Shown here: positions 8,544 to 17,000 of the stretch, piece after piece
Numbering within the stretch: the stretch's first letter is position 1
Layout: every line of letters begins with the position of its first letter
Source: Brevibacillus brevis
GTDB lineage: Bacteria > Bacillota > Bacilli > Brevibacillales > Brevibacillaceae
DNA: 64,000 nt
Assembly: GCF_031583145.1 (NCBI RefSeq)
Contig: NZ_CP134050.1
Coordinates: forward strand, 4,267,501 to 4,331,500
Reading direction: 5' to 3'
Notes under the pieces: model-generated
Databases searched by the model: none
Told to the model about the DNA's origin: nothing
The model's input: only the letters and a program-made list of their open reading frames with translations
Made by a program: the position numbers and the translations under genes

Positions 8544-8572
8544 ATTGTACGGATTATTGCATACTTTTTCAA
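8544..8572 (-). promoter_or_regulatory. Sigma-A promoter for the MFS gene at 7208-8509
   Basis: On the minus strand, -35 TTGAAA (8572-8567), a 17-base spacer and -10 TACAAT (8549-8544). It decides in favour of the shorter MFS start. Confidence 0.7.
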
Positions 8573-8609
8573 CAATTATATTTATTAATAAAAGAAGTTT
8601 CTTTTTCAT

Positions 8610-8650
8610 ATACAAAGAACCCTCTGCCAACGATCAGTGGCAAAGGGTTT
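8610..8650 (-). terminator. Terminator after the second MFS gene
   Basis: Imperfect inverted repeat AACCCTCTGCCA / TGGCAAAGGGTT with an 8-base loop, lying 17 bases past the stop at 8667 and followed on the minus strand by TTCTTTG. It separates the two minus-strand MFS genes. Confidence 0.6.
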
Positions 8651-8666
8651 CCTTTGAGACAATTCG

Positions 8667-9878
8667 TTATTCGCTGGTTGCTTCCACCTTCTCCCGTGCC
8701 CGCCAGCTCCACAGCCAAATCAGGCCGGCCAATACGCCAAAGACGGCCAGCCAAGTGGAGACAGCCGCACTGCCGACCTGCTCTGCCCCGTACCCAAGGA
8801 CGATACAGCTCACCGAAAAACTGCCCATCGTCGCCATCTCCCGAATGGAAAAAACCCGTGCCAGGTAATCGGGATCCGCGAGTCGCTGGAGTTTGGTGAC
8901 GGACAGAATGGACGAGCTGTACGAAGCGAACGAACAGCACAGGATCGCCGCTGCCAGACCGAGGAGCGGCTCGATGTGAAAGACAGCGTAAATGGAGAGG
9001 CCCATAGCAACGAGCCCCCATCCTTGCACGGTCGAAACCCCTCGATCCCCCAACCGGTCGGCCAGCTTGCTCACCGCGATTCCCGCGAAGACGCCGCCCA
9101 ATCCGAGTGGAATGTCCAGCAGACCAAATACGTACAGACCTTCCCCGCGCTCCTGCAAAATGTAAAACATGAGCATGATGTAGAAAGCGCCGAGAACACG
9201 CTCTGCCATTTGGTACAACAGAATTTGACCAATGCCTTTTTTGGTTGCGATGTAGCGAAAGCCCTCCTGCAAGCGAGCCGCAAAGCTTGCAGCCGCTTTC
9301 GAATCCCCGACAATCGCGATCTTGGGCAGCTTCAGCAAAAAGGCAAGCGAGACCAGATAGCATGCCGAATCCAGCAAAAAATTGTAACGGTACGAGAACC
9401 AATAGACGAGGACCGCAGCCGCCCCCTGACAGACGATGATCAAAAAGGAAGTCGTTCCCTGGAGCAAGGAATTGGCTGCAAGCCGGTCCTTTTCCTCGAC
9501 AGCGCTGACGATCGTCACTTGCATCGCCGGCTGGAAAAAGGCGCTGCAAATATTCACCAGGATCAAAAGCAAAAAGGCGACCCACAGATATGCGGGAGAG
9601 GTAATGAAGAAAAACAGGCTGACGAGCACAGCTCGCAGCAGATTGACCGTGACCATGACCCGCTGTTTGTCCCAGTTTTCCACGAGCGCACCGGAGAAGA
9701 AGCTGGTCAGGACGTAAGGAACCATGCGAAAAACCGTTCCGCCCGCGAAGGATAGACCGGAACCGCTCAGATCGTGCAAAAGCCCGACAACCGCGATAAA
9801 GGTGAATTCGTTTCCGATAATGTGAATGATGTGAGCCGCATATAAACGGCGAAATACCGGGTGTTTCAGCAGCCCCAT
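8667..9878 (-). CDS. MFS transporter, DHA3-type efflux permease
   Basis: 403 aa with about 12 transmembrane helices. The N-terminus LKHPVFRRLYAAHIIHIIGNEF, the loop SGALVENWDKQRVMVTVN and the late motif YLARVFSIREMATMG place it in the same exporter group as its two neighbours. It is transcribed divergently from the ArsR-type regulator, and the 165-base intergenic region carries the candidate operator, so it may belong to that regulon. Substrate unknown. Confidence 0.87.
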   Translation of the reverse strand: MGLLKHPVFRRLYAAHIIHIIGNEFTFIAVVGLLHDLSGSGLSFAGGTVFRMVPYVLTSFFSGALVENWDKQRVMVTVNLLRAVLVSLFFFITSPAYLWVAFLLLILVNICSAFFQPAMQVTIVSAVEEKDRLAANSLLQGTTSFLIIVCQGAAAVLVYWFSYRYNFLLDSACYLVSLAFLLKLPKIAIVGDSKAAASFAARLQEGFRYIATKKGIGQILLYQMAERVLGAFYIMLMFYILQERGEGLYVFGLLDIPLGLGGVFAGIAVSKLADRLGDRGVSTVQGWGLVAMGLSIYAVFHIEPLLGLAAAILCCSFASYSSSILSVTKLQRLADPDYLARVFSIREMATMGSFSVSCIVLGYGAEQVGSAAVSTWLAVFGVLAGLIWLWSWRAREKVEATSE

Positions 9879-9944
9879 AGCCTAGCATCCTCTCACCGTT
9901 TTTCCGTATTGTAACACTTGCTTGAAAAGAATGGCAGAATGATC

Positions 9945-9974
9945 TTGAAATTCAACTCGTTTTATTGATACAAT
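9945..9974 (+). promoter_or_regulatory. Sigma-A promoter of the ArsR-type regulator gene
   Basis: -35 TTGAAA (9945-9950), 18-base spacer, -10 TACAAT (9969-9974). The start codon is 70 bases downstream and the operator candidate begins immediately after the -10 box. Confidence 0.7.
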
Positions 9975-10016
9975 ACGTTCAAATAAAACTGAACGTTTAA
10001 AAAATAGAGCACGTTC
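9975..10016. promoter_or_regulatory. Candidate operator: palindromic ACGTTC/GAACGT sites
   Basis: ACGTTC (9975-9980) and GAACGT (9991-9996) form an exact inverted repeat across a 10-base AT-rich spacer, placed over the expected transcription start. A third ACGTTC copy is at 10011-10016. Position and symmetry suit autorepression by the dimeric winged-helix regulator encoded directly downstream. Confidence 0.55.
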
Positions 10017-10043
10017 ACTTTCATCGAAAAGAGGTTTGTACTA

Positions 10044-10778
10044 TTGAAACGTTATCTGGTCATCGAAACCATCGAGCAGTTAAAGGCCGTCAGCGACGCC
10101 CTGCGCATGGAAATCATCACCCTGCTCACCAGGGACGAGTATACGGGAAAGCAACTGGCCACCATGCTAGGTCTCTCCGCCTCCAAAGTCCACTATCACC
10201 TCAAGGAGCTGGAAAACCACCACTTTGTCGAGGTCGTTCGCACGGAAGAAAAGAACGGGATCGTACAAAAATTTTACCGGGCGGTTGCCTTCGACTTCAA
10301 AGTCAGCGATGCGCTGCTCCCCTCTTTGCGCGAAGACACCATCCTCCTGCAGGAAACCATGCTCAACCATCTGCGTTCCAGCATCACGCGTTTGTACAAC
10401 GCTCCTGATGAGTCGTTCCTGTATTTTGCCGATGAGGACAAACGCCCTCCGGCAGTCGCTCTCAACTCGGAAGTCAAGGCTCCCCGCCACGAAATTCGGG
10501 AATGGATCGGGAAGTACCACGCGCTCTTGAACGAACTAGCCCAAATCGGAGAGCGGTATCAGGAGCGAGTCGCAGCCGGAGAAGCCGAAGATACGGAGGA
10601 GTATTTTTACTTGGTGACGGTCGGCTTCATGACCCATGAGCGTTACTACATGGCAGATGACGAGTCTTTGCCGGAGGACTACGAGCACCTCCCGTCTGAA
10701 TACAAGCACATCACCGGCAAGATGGTTGTGAAAAAAAGAAAGGAGGGTGAAACGGATGCCGGTAAAAACCGGGGATAG
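10044..10778 (+). CDS. ArsR-type winged-helix transcriptional regulator
   Basis: 244 aa. Residues 10-85 form a winged helix-turn-helix: LKAVSDALRMEIITLLTRDEYTG, then the recognition helix in LATMLGLSASKVHYHLKEL and a wing rich in charged residues. The remaining ~155 residues are a ligand or dimer domain without metal-binding cysteines, so it is not a classical metal sensor. Start is TTG with GAGG upstream. It overlaps the next MFS gene by 23 bases, so the two are translationally coupled; it probably controls that exporter and perhaps the divergent one through the operator at 9975. Confidence 0.88.
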   Translation: MKRYLVIETIEQLKAVSDALRMEIITLLTRDEYTGKQLATMLGLSASKVHYHLKELENHHFVEVVRTEEKNGIVQKFYRAVAFDFKVSDALLPSLREDTILLQETMLNHLRSSITRLYNAPDESFLYFADEDKRPPAVALNSEVKAPRHEIREWIGKYHALLNELAQIGERYQERVAAGEAEDTEEYFYLVTVGFMTHERYYMADDESLPEDYEHLPSEYKHITGKMVVKKRKEGETDAGKNRG

Positions 10779-12060
10779 CAGCCTCTGGCGCCATTCGGCT
10801 TTTGTTCGCCTGTGGTGCGGGACGATCCTGTCCGCTTTGGCCGACAGCGCCTTTTTCCTTCTGCTTTCGTGGTTTATCGTGGATGTGACCGGTTCCGAGG
10901 CAGTTCTCGGGACGACGCTGATCTGCATGTCCATTCCTCGTCTGCTGTTCATGCTTTTAGGTGGAGTGGCTGCAGACAGGTGGAGCCGCAAATGGATCAT
11001 GTTTGGCTCCATTTTTGCCCGCGGACTGATCTTGCTCTTGTTCAGTCTGCTTCTGGCAATCGATGGCGGGGGCTGGCTTCCCTACTCCGCTTATGCCGTC
11101 GCTGTTCTTTTCGGCATGGTCGATGCGTTCTTCTGGCCGGCTCGCAGCTCCATCCTGCCTTTTCTCGTACCGCGCGAGCAGCTCGCGAAAGCCAACAGCA
11201 TGATGGAAATTTCGCAGCAAATCAGCACAGTGGGAGGGCCCCTCGTCTCCGCCTTGCTAATCCGCAGCGCCCACTATCCACTCATGTTTCTCATCCTGGG
11301 AGTGTGCTTTCTCGCAGGGACGTGCTTTATCTTCGCTCTTCGCTTGCCGCCTGCCGCGGCTGAGGGAGCGCCTGGACCGGCTTCCACCGAATCCTCCTCT
11401 TACTTCAAAGACCTCTTTAGCGGCATTCGCTATACGTTTTCCGTACCGATCCTGAGCATCATTTTCGTCACTTCGCTGTTCACGAACATGACGTTTTCCG
11501 GCCCGATCAACATGGGGCTTCCGTTGCTCGTGAAAAGCCTGGGCTGGAACGGCAGCGCCTACAGCTCGCTGTCCATCACTCTCGGAATCGGGATGATCGC
11601 GGGCGGTATCCTGACAGGCCTGTGCAACGGCTTTCGCGGGAAATTCATGCTGCTGCCGCTCATTCTCGCAGTTATGGGCCTTTCCATCAGCTCCCTGTTT
11701 TTCATGCAGCATCTCGCTCTGGGGTATGCCGCGATGCTGATCATCGGACTTGCGCTCAGCATGACAAACATCCCCTACATCACATACATTCAAAGCATCG
11801 TGCCCGCACACATACTGGGGCGGGTCATGTCGCTGCTCTCCCTGATGTCGATCGGACTTGGTCCGGTGAGCTACGCCATCTGCTCTTTCGTTCTGGAACA
11901 CAAGGTGGCGACTCCCGCCGTCATCATGCTGGCGGGCGGCCTGGGCTTGGCTGTGATCGCCATGGGCCTGTTGATGTTCCGCGAAGTGCGCCAAATGGAG
12001 CGGCATCCGGCTTGGAGCCGCTCCAACCACTCCGAGCAATCGCATCCTCTCAGTTCCTAA
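10756..12060 (+). CDS. MFS transporter, DHA3-type efflux permease, coupled to ArsR-type regulator
   Basis: 434 aa, about 12 transmembrane helices. N-terminal WRHSAFVRLWCGTILSALADSAF, loop GGVAADRWSRKWIMFGS between helices 2 and 3, and late ILGRVMSLLSLMSIGLGPV are family motifs of Mef/EntS-like exporters. AAAGGAGG sits nine bases before ATG 10756; the in-frame GTG at 10747 is too close to that site. The overlap with the regulator gene implies one mRNA. The C-terminus is a short polar tail. Substrate unknown, probably a toxic compound or secondary metabolite. Confidence 0.9.
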   Translation: MPVKTGDSSLWRHSAFVRLWCGTILSALADSAFFLLLSWFIVDVTGSEAVLGTTLICMSIPRLLFMLLGGVAADRWSRKWIMFGSIFARGLILLLFSLLLAIDGGGWLPYSAYAVAVLFGMVDAFFWPARSSILPFLVPREQLAKANSMMEISQQISTVGGPLVSALLIRSAHYPLMFLILGVCFLAGTCFIFALRLPPAAAEGAPGPASTESSSYFKDLFSGIRYTFSVPILSIIFVTSLFTNMTFSGPINMGLPLLVKSLGWNGSAYSSLSITLGIGMIAGGILTGLCNGFRGKFMLLPLILAVMGLSISSLFFMQHLALGYAAMLIIGLALSMTNIPYITYIQSIVPAHILGRVMSLLSLMSIGLGPVSYAICSFVLEHKVATPAVIMLAGGLGLAVIAMGLLMFREVRQMERHPAWSRSNHSEQSHPLSS

Positions 12061-12220
12061 CAAGGCGTCGACAATGGCGCAAAAGGGTTTGCAGATGTAC
12101 GGCATGATCCGGTGAACAGCGACGGCTGGACGGCGAATGCAGCGTCATTCCTCCATCCGCCTGGTCTACCGCATTTTGCAAGCAAGGGGTGCCCGTTCGG
12201 ATATCCATTCATTCCCATTG

Positions 12221-12256
12221 AAAAAAGCGCCCCTCTTCCGATTGGAAAAGGGGCGC
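12221..12256 (-). terminator. Intrinsic terminator of codY
   Basis: On the minus strand, a 13-base near-perfect stem GCGCCCCTTTTCC / GGAAGAGGGGCGC followed by TTTTTT. It lies 20 bases past the codY stop. Confidence 0.85.
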
Positions 12257-12275
12257 CGCCCGTTCGTCTGCAGTA

Positions 12276-13052
12276 TTAGGATGTTTTCCATTTCGCCAGT
12301 TCAGACGGGAATTTGTCGTTCAACACCTTGATGTAGGTCCCTTTCATCCCCAGAGAACGGGATTCCAGTACGCCGGCGCTCGCCAGCTTGCGCAGAGCGT
12401 TGACGATAACGGAGCGCGTGAGGCCGGCCTGATCGGCCAATTGGCTGGCTACCAGCAAGCCTTCTTTGGCGTCGAGCTGCTCCATGATCTTTTCGATCGC
12501 GATTTGCTCGCTGTACGAGAGAGACGAAAGCGCGATTTTCGCAAACGTTTTGTCACGAACTTCATTCTCGATCTGCTCTGTCCGCTGACGCACGATTTTC
12601 ATACCGATGACAGTCGCCCCGATTTCACCCAGAATCAAATCCTCCGTCTCGAACTGGCCGTACGCCCGCAGCAAAACCAACGTCCCGAGACGGCTTCCGC
12701 CCGCATTGATCGGCACGATCGTCGTCATCATTTGCGGGAACAGGGAGCGCATTTCTGCCGGAACCATGCTGTACGGGCTGCTGATCGGCTCATTAGCGAG
12801 AGTCTGATTGACTTCCAGCAGTTTTTGGTGGATGCCTTCCTGTACGTGGGTCGAAGGTCTTCCCTCTTCATTCAGTGCAATTTCCTGGTTCAGTCCGCTT
12901 CCGAGGATGGAACCGTCAGCCGTAATGATGTACACATTCGCCGCAATTACTTCCGACAAGAGTCGGGCAAGGTCTTGATAGCCGACTCCGCTTCCACCCA
13001 TGGTCTTTTGCAGCATCACATTGATCTTTCTCGTTTTTTCCAGCAAATTCAT
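12276..13052 (-). CDS. codY: GTP- and branched-chain-amino-acid-sensing global repressor CodY
   Basis: 258 aa, the usual CodY length. An N-terminal GAF-like ligand domain (MNLLEKTRKINVMLQK, then IITADGSILG and SRLGTLVLLRAYGQF) is followed by a winged helix with the conserved recognition helix ASQLADQAGLTRSVIVNALR near residue 215. It represses nitrogen, amino acid and stationary-phase genes when GTP and isoleucine are plentiful. ATG 13052 has a full AAGGAGGAAA site; the frame extends upstream to 13085 without similarity. The common clpQY/hslVU neighbours of Bacillus codY are not adjacent here. Confidence 0.98.
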   Translation of the reverse strand: MNLLEKTRKINVMLQKTMGGSGVGYQDLARLLSEVIAANVYIITADGSILGSGLNQEIALNEEGRPSTHVQEGIHQKLLEVNQTLANEPISSPYSMVPAEMRSLFPQMMTTIVPINAGGSRLGTLVLLRAYGQFETEDLILGEIGATVIGMKIVRQRTEQIENEVRDKTFAKIALSSLSYSEQIAIEKIMEQLDAKEGLLVASQLADQAGLTRSVIVNALRKLASAGVLESRSLGMKGTYIKVLNDKFPSELAKWKTS

Positions 13053-13266
13053 CAATAATTTCCTCCTTGGATTCTTCTTGATCACAGTGTTGTCAGAAAA
13101 ATCCAGGGCTATACATGCAAATCAAAAAATTAGAAAGACACTTCATGGACACCCTTGTTGCTGTAGAAACCGCGGGGAAATAGGTGTGAGCCCGGACACG
13201 CATACGTCTATCCACTCGTATCATGAATGGAATGCACAAAGCCAAAGATGCGGGAGGGATTGGTTG

Positions 13267-13353
13267 ATGAGTCTTTTTCAAGGGGGGAACGGGATCGCAT
13301 TGATCCTCGTCTTGTTTATTCTTCTGACAATTGTGGGTGACTTTGAAAATTGA
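13267..13353 (+). CDS. YjcZ-like small hydrophobic sporulation peptide
   Basis: 28 aa: a glycine-containing head (MSLFQGGNG), a single hydrophobic segment IALILVLFILLTIVG and a short acidic tail. The core matches the pattern of the YjcZ family of tiny spore-associated membrane peptides of Bacillales. GGGAGG lies nine bases before the ATG and a strong terminator follows within 11 bases. Family assignment is by pattern only. Confidence 0.7.
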   Translation: MSLFQGGNGIALILVLFILLTIVGDFEN

Positions 13354-13363
13354 CAGCGAGAGG

Positions 13364-13399
13364 AAAAGAGCTGCCCGTAAATGTTCGGGCAGCTCTTTT
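13364..13399. terminator. Bidirectional terminator between the YjcZ-like gene and spo0M
   Basis: Perfect 14-base inverted repeat AAAAGAGCTGCCCG / CGGGCAGCTCTTTT with an 8-base loop. Confidence 0.85.
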
Positions 13400-13406
13400 G
13401 CGAAAT

Positions 13407-14186
13407 TCAGGCGCGGATCTGCTTGCGAATCAGTTGTTCGATTGCAGTCGCGATGTCGCCGGTGGGGCGATGGAGCTCTGCAGCATGCAGGCGGAATCGG
13501 ACGTAGCGTTCGTCCAGATTGAACGCTTCCTCGAAGGCGCCTAAAAATCCCCGTGCGCGTTTGTCCAGCTCCAGCAGCACCTCCACGCTATCCTCTCTCA
13601 GGTAAAAGATTACCTCCAGCTCTTCCAGACGGCTGCGGAGCACGCCTGTCGGGCGAAACTCGAATTCTTGCACAAATGGATACGTCCTGCCCAGATGGCG
13701 GTTGTATTCACAATCCACCTTGTACAATTGAAAACCGATCAGTTGGACAGCATCCAGCACCTTTGCCATCAGCGGATGCGGACGTACTTCGATGAAGTCG
13801 GAATCCCCCGGGTCCATGGCATTTTTAATGTCGAGTCCAGTCCGCAAATAAACAGGCTGGCGCCCCATCGTCAGCGGCGTATCGTACGGAAGCTGGAAGG
13901 AAAACGGCAGCACTTTGTGTTCCTTGGGCGAAAGCACCACCGGTTCCGTTAGACGATGCTTGATCAGGGTGCACTCTTCCTTGGCTTTTCCGTTATTCGT
14001 TTCCCGCTCGTAGTGGGTGATGACATACATATAAATCTCGTCGATTTCCTGGGCCACGTCCCCCCCTGTAAGGTGGACTTCGCCTCTCAGCATCTCTCCG
14101 GGGACGAGGGACTCTTGCTCCAGACGGGTGTCCACTTGCGCAGAACCGATCCCTACGCTGGCCAACAGTTTTTTAAACATCGACAT
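13407..14186 (-). CDS. spo0M: Sporulation-control protein Spo0M
   Basis: 259 aa cytosolic protein of the arrestin-like Spo0M family. The N-terminus MFKKLLASVGIGSAQVDTRLE and the following GEVHLTGGDVAQEIDEIYMYV are characteristic, and length matches Bacillus Spo0M (about 258). In Bacillus it affects sporulation onset and cytokinesis. AGGAGA precedes ATG 14186; ATG 14180 is an alternative. It sits beside ytrI and ytrH on the same strand but with a 59-base gap, forming a sporulation neighbourhood. Confidence 0.93.
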   Translation of the reverse strand: MSMFKKLLASVGIGSAQVDTRLEQESLVPGEMLRGEVHLTGGDVAQEIDEIYMYVITHYERETNNGKAKEECTLIKHRLTEPVVLSPKEHKVLPFSFQLPYDTPLTMGRQPVYLRTGLDIKNAMDPGDSDFIEVRPHPLMAKVLDAVQLIGFQLYKVDCEYNRHLGRTYPFVQEFEFRPTGVLRSRLEELEVIFYLREDSVEVLLELDKRARGFLGAFEEAFNLDERYVRFRLHAAELHRPTGDIATAIEQLIRKQIRA

Positions 14187-14245
14187 TCACGTTCTCTCCT
14201 TTTACTGGTGCCCCTGCTGATCCTGCATCCGGGCAGCACGGATGA

Positions 14246-14779
14246 TTATGTAGGAGTATACGGATTCAGGAAGAGAAAGTTTCGGGCGACCTTTTTGAGC
14301 ACGTCATCCTTTTTGACTTCGGCTGTAACAAACACATGCAGCGTCCGGCTGATGACGACCGTCTTGACCCTGACCTCCACCATCGTCCGGTCAGGCAGGA
14401 CGTATTCGCGGCGCCGCAGCATTTCGTGCAAGACCTGGTGCACCTCAGCTACTTGCTCGACCTTTTTCCCTTTCAACGAAGCCAAATCCGCTTCCACCAG
14501 CTCGACCACCTGCACCTGGATCGTCGGGTGAAGATTGGAATCCAAAACGGTCACGCGAACCGTATCAATCCCGACCTCCTGTTTTCTCCGCGATTCTTTT
14601 TGCTTGTTTTTGAGCTCCTGATTTTCCTCAAACAGCTTTTTGTTTTGGAACTCGAGGCTTTTCTTCACGAGCATCATTTCTTCCATCTCCTTGCCGTACA
14701 AAAAAAGCACCGTGGCGCCCCCTAGCAAAATTCCGATCATCCAGATGGCGATGTAGCGCTTCCAATGCTTTCGGCTCAT
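14246..14779 (-). CDS. ytrI: Sporulation membrane protein YtrI
   Basis: 177 aa. One N-terminal membrane helix (YIAIWMIGILLGGATVLFLYG) is followed by a coiled coil about residues 30-70 (EMEEMMLVKKSLEFQNKKLF onward) and an alpha/beta domain. This topology and the pairing with ytrH match Bacillus YtrI, a mother-cell sporulation protein needed for a normal cortex. The ATG at 14779 overlaps the ytrH stop codon by four bases (ATGA), so it is translationally coupled. The upstream frame to 14809 lies inside ytrH. Confidence 0.88.
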   Translation of the reverse strand: MSRKHWKRYIAIWMIGILLGGATVLFLYGKEMEEMMLVKKSLEFQNKKLFEENQELKNKQKESRRKQEVGIDTVRVTVLDSNLHPTIQVQVVELVEADLASLKGKKVEQVAEVHQVLHEMLRRREYVLPDRTMVEVRVKTVVISRTLHVFVTAEVKKDDVLKKVARNFLFLNPYTPT

Positions 14780-15087
14780 GACCTCACCTGCACAAGCCAC
14801 TGCATGCAAATCGTTCCGATGTGTGCGCCCAAAAAGGCGACGACAATCATCACAAGCTGCTTGACGACAGGGGAGAAATTGCCCATCAATATTTTCTCGA
14901 TTTGCAGGAACGAATCAAATGTCCCTCCGAGAGCGCCGACGATCCCAAAAATTTTCAGCTGATCCGCCAGCTGGGCCATGGAGAAAAGGGGCGGCTTTTC
15001 GGTCAGAAACGCACCCAGTCCGCCTGAGATCGCACCTCCGACGACGATGCCGTAGGCTACGAAAAACGTCAAAATGACTTGAGCCAT
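14776..15087 (-). CDS. ytrH: Sporulation membrane protein YtrH
   Basis: 103 aa polytopic membrane protein with three hydrophobic segments: ILTFFVAYGIVVGGAISGGL, then the region around FGIVGALGGTFDS, and VVKQLVMIVVAFLGAHIGTI. Sequence, length and coupling to ytrI identify it as YtrH, made in the mother cell and required for efficient spore formation in Bacillus. GGAAGG lies upstream of the ATG. Confidence 0.9.
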   Translation of the reverse strand: MAQVILTFFVAYGIVVGGAISGGLGAFLTEKPPLFSMAQLADQLKIFGIVGALGGTFDSFLQIEKILMGNFSPVVKQLVMIVVAFLGAHIGTICMQWLVQVRS

Positions 15088-15177
15088 GCCGTATCCATCC
15101 TTCCGACACCAGAGCTTATGTTTATCCCTACGCGGCTCGTCTCCTTTTTATGATGGATGCTCCAGGGTAGCATGGGA

Positions 15178-15211
15178 CAAAAAAACGACGGCATGCTTTG
15201 ATCGCATGCCG
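15178..15211 (-). terminator. Intrinsic terminator after the 74-aa gene
   Basis: On the minus strand GGCATGC, a 7-base loop and GCATGCC, followed by GTCG and T7. It lies just past the stop at 15217 and upstream of ytrH. Confidence 0.8.
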
Positions 15212-15216
15212 CCCCT

Positions 15217-15441
15217 CTACCTCTTCCTTCTTCCTGCTCTGCGCAGTCTTTTCTCGATTCGCGCCGAATTCATCACCATGAGATCCATAAACAAGTTCAC
15301 CATATTGGGATTGCGCAGCAGCTGCTTGAATTCGTCCGGATTCTCTTTGAACCAACGCTCATTGGCGTCAATCCAGGACCGGAACCCGGCATTGGACTTG
15401 TAGTGCTGGTGTAGCCGTCGAATCGGTCTATATGAGCTCAC
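15217..15441 (-). CDS. Small basic protein, function unknown
   Basis: 74 aa, strongly basic, helical: begins SSYRPIRRLHQHYKSNAGF, continues WIDANERWFKENPDEFKQLL and ends IEKRLRRAGRRKR. Start taken as GTG 15441, which has AAGGGA upstream and lies directly after the stop of the 32-aa peptide gene (TAA 15443-15445), suggesting a two-gene unit. The Arg-rich tail suggests binding to nucleic acid or to the membrane surface. No family recognised; its position beside ytrHI suggests a link to sporulation, by inference. Confidence 0.65.
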   Translation of the reverse strand: MSSYRPIRRLHQHYKSNAGFRSWIDANERWFKENPDEFKQLLRNPNMVNLFMDLMVMNSARIEKRLRRAGRRKR

Positions 15442-15442
15442 A

Positions 15443-15541
15443 TTAATCAATCCCTTCGTCAAAGAATATCGAGAGGAGGAAGATGATGATCACGATCCAG
15501 ATCACCACTTCGAAGCCATCCTGGTTAAAAAAACCTTTCAT
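15443..15541 (-). CDS. Small single-span membrane peptide
   Basis: 32 aa. MKGFFNQDGFE, then the hydrophobic run VVIWIVIIIFLLSIFF and an acidic end DEGID. AAAGGGGGG lies six bases before the ATG. Its build (polar head, one helix, charged end) is like the YjcZ group of spore peptides, but the helix lacks the usual LVLFILL pattern, so it is left unassigned. It is immediately followed by the 74-aa basic protein gene. Confidence 0.6.
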   Translation of the reverse strand: MKGFFNQDGFEVVIWIVIIIFLLSIFFDEGID

Positions 15542-15746
15542 GTCTGTCCCCCCTTTAACCAGTCGCGATCCTTGCAACCAGGCCGCCCATGGATCCCTTC
15601 TCTGATAGGAATATGTCGTGTGGAAGCCGTCGGATTGGACCATGGCCTGCCTCGCTCCCATTTTCCGCTCCCGCCCAATTGCCGTGCATAGAGACGTTGT
15701 TGTTCCACTCATACTAATGGGAAAGAAAGCTCGAGAGGAGACGATC

Positions 15747-17000
15747 ATGGAAGCAGTGACCGATTCCCTGTGGCGCAACAAGCCTTACTTGTTGCTTTTG
15801 CTGATTGTCTTTTTCATGCACGCAGCCTCTTATTTGGTCATCCCTGTCTTTCCTGTATACCTCGAAAAAATCCGCTCCCTCTCCCTCGCGCAGGTCGGAC
15901 TTGTCTTGGGGGCGGGCAATATTACGTACCAAGTCGGCAGTCTGCTCGGCGGCCCTCTGTCCGACCGCTTCGGACGGCGTGGCCTTATCATGCTCGGCGC
16001 CCTGCTTCAAGGCTCTGCTATGCTCGGGTATCACTACATGTTTTCGTTTTGGCTGTTTCTGCTGTTTTCCGCGGTCAACGGAATGGGGCTCGGTCTTCTC
16101 GCTCCCACCATCAAAGCCATGATCGCAGACGAAGTGCCCGCACAAATGCGCACCTCCGCTTTTTCGTGGCGCGGGATCCTTGCACATTCCGGGATTATCG
16201 TCGCGGGAGTCGTCATCGCGTGGATGACTTCACTGGGCAGGCAGCCCTTTTTGCTTGCTGCGCTTGTTTTTGGCCTTCTGGCGGCACTGACCCGGCTCAG
16301 CTTGCCCGACGATCGATGTATCGGCCCACAGTGCAAGCGAACGCCGCTTTCGGAGTACAAGCACATCCTGACCCATCGGAGCTTTCTGTTGTTTTCTCTG
16401 ATCACCCTCTTGATTTGGGCGCTTTACGCGCAGTTCGCCCTGGTCATGCCGCTGAGAGGTGAGCATGTCCTGCATTCCGCCACGCTGATCGGGCTGATCT
16501 GGACGATCAATTCCACCAGTGTCGTCCTGCTTCAAGGCATCGTCTCCCGATTCGTGCTCCAAAGAGTCAACCCGTATCTGTGCCTCGCCTTCGGGACCAC
16601 ACTATTGGGAACGGGACTTACGCTGATGGGCTGGGCGGGCCAGTTCGCTACGCTGAGCGGAGCCGCCATCCTGTTCATTCTCGGTGAAATGCTGTTCATG
16701 CCGGTCCAGGACAGCCTCGTTACCCACTTCGCCAAAGAAGAGTGGCTGGGCGCGTATTTCGGCTTTTCCAACTTTGTCTCCGGAATCGGCACCGCGATCG
16801 GCACGAGTCTCGGCGGGGTCATGGTGGAGAGGCTGGGAGGTGTGGGCAGCCGCTACCCTTGGCTCGCATACGGAGTGATTACCTTGTTTGTCGCGGCTGT
16901 CCTCGGCCTGTTCGCCATCTATGCCATGGCCAGGCATAAGCAACCGGAAGGAGCAAAGAAGCATCCGACCGGCTCAAGGAGAAAGGAGGAGGCCACATGA
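15747..17000 (+). CDS. MFS transporter (DHA1-like)
   Basis: 417 aa with about 12 helices. Motif A appears as GGPLSDRFGRRGLIMLGA after helix 2, and the second half has FVSGIGTAIGTSLGGVMVERLG, typical of drug-efflux MFS proteins. ATG 15747 follows GAGAGGAG; the open frame reaches back to 15618 but without a better site. It is unrelated in detail to the three exporters at 7-12 kb. A 49-codon frame overlaps its stop codon (ATGA). Confidence 0.9.
   Translation: MEAVTDSLWRNKPYLLLLLIVFFMHAASYLVIPVFPVYLEKIRSLSLAQVGLVLGAGNITYQVGSLLGGPLSDRFGRRGLIMLGALLQGSAMLGYHYMFSFWLFLLFSAVNGMGLGLLAPTIKAMIADEVPAQMRTSAFSWRGILAHSGIIVAGVVIAWMTSLGRQPFLLAALVFGLLAALTRLSLPDDRCIGPQCKRTPLSEYKHILTHRSFLLFSLITLLIWALYAQFALVMPLRGEHVLHSATLIGLIWTINSTSVVLLQGIVSRFVLQRVNPYLCLAFGTTLLGTGLTLMGWAGQFATLSGAAILFILGEMLFMPVQDSLVTHFAKEEWLGAYFGFSNFVSGIGTAIGTSLGGVMVERLGGVGSRYPWLAYGVITLFVAAVLGLFAIYAMARHKQPEGAKKHPTGSRRKEEAT

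Noticed and set aside
8569-9888. 439-codon minus-strand frame overlapping the second MFS gene
   Set aside because: Same strand but another frame; low hydrophobic pattern compared with the true MFS frame at 8667-9878.
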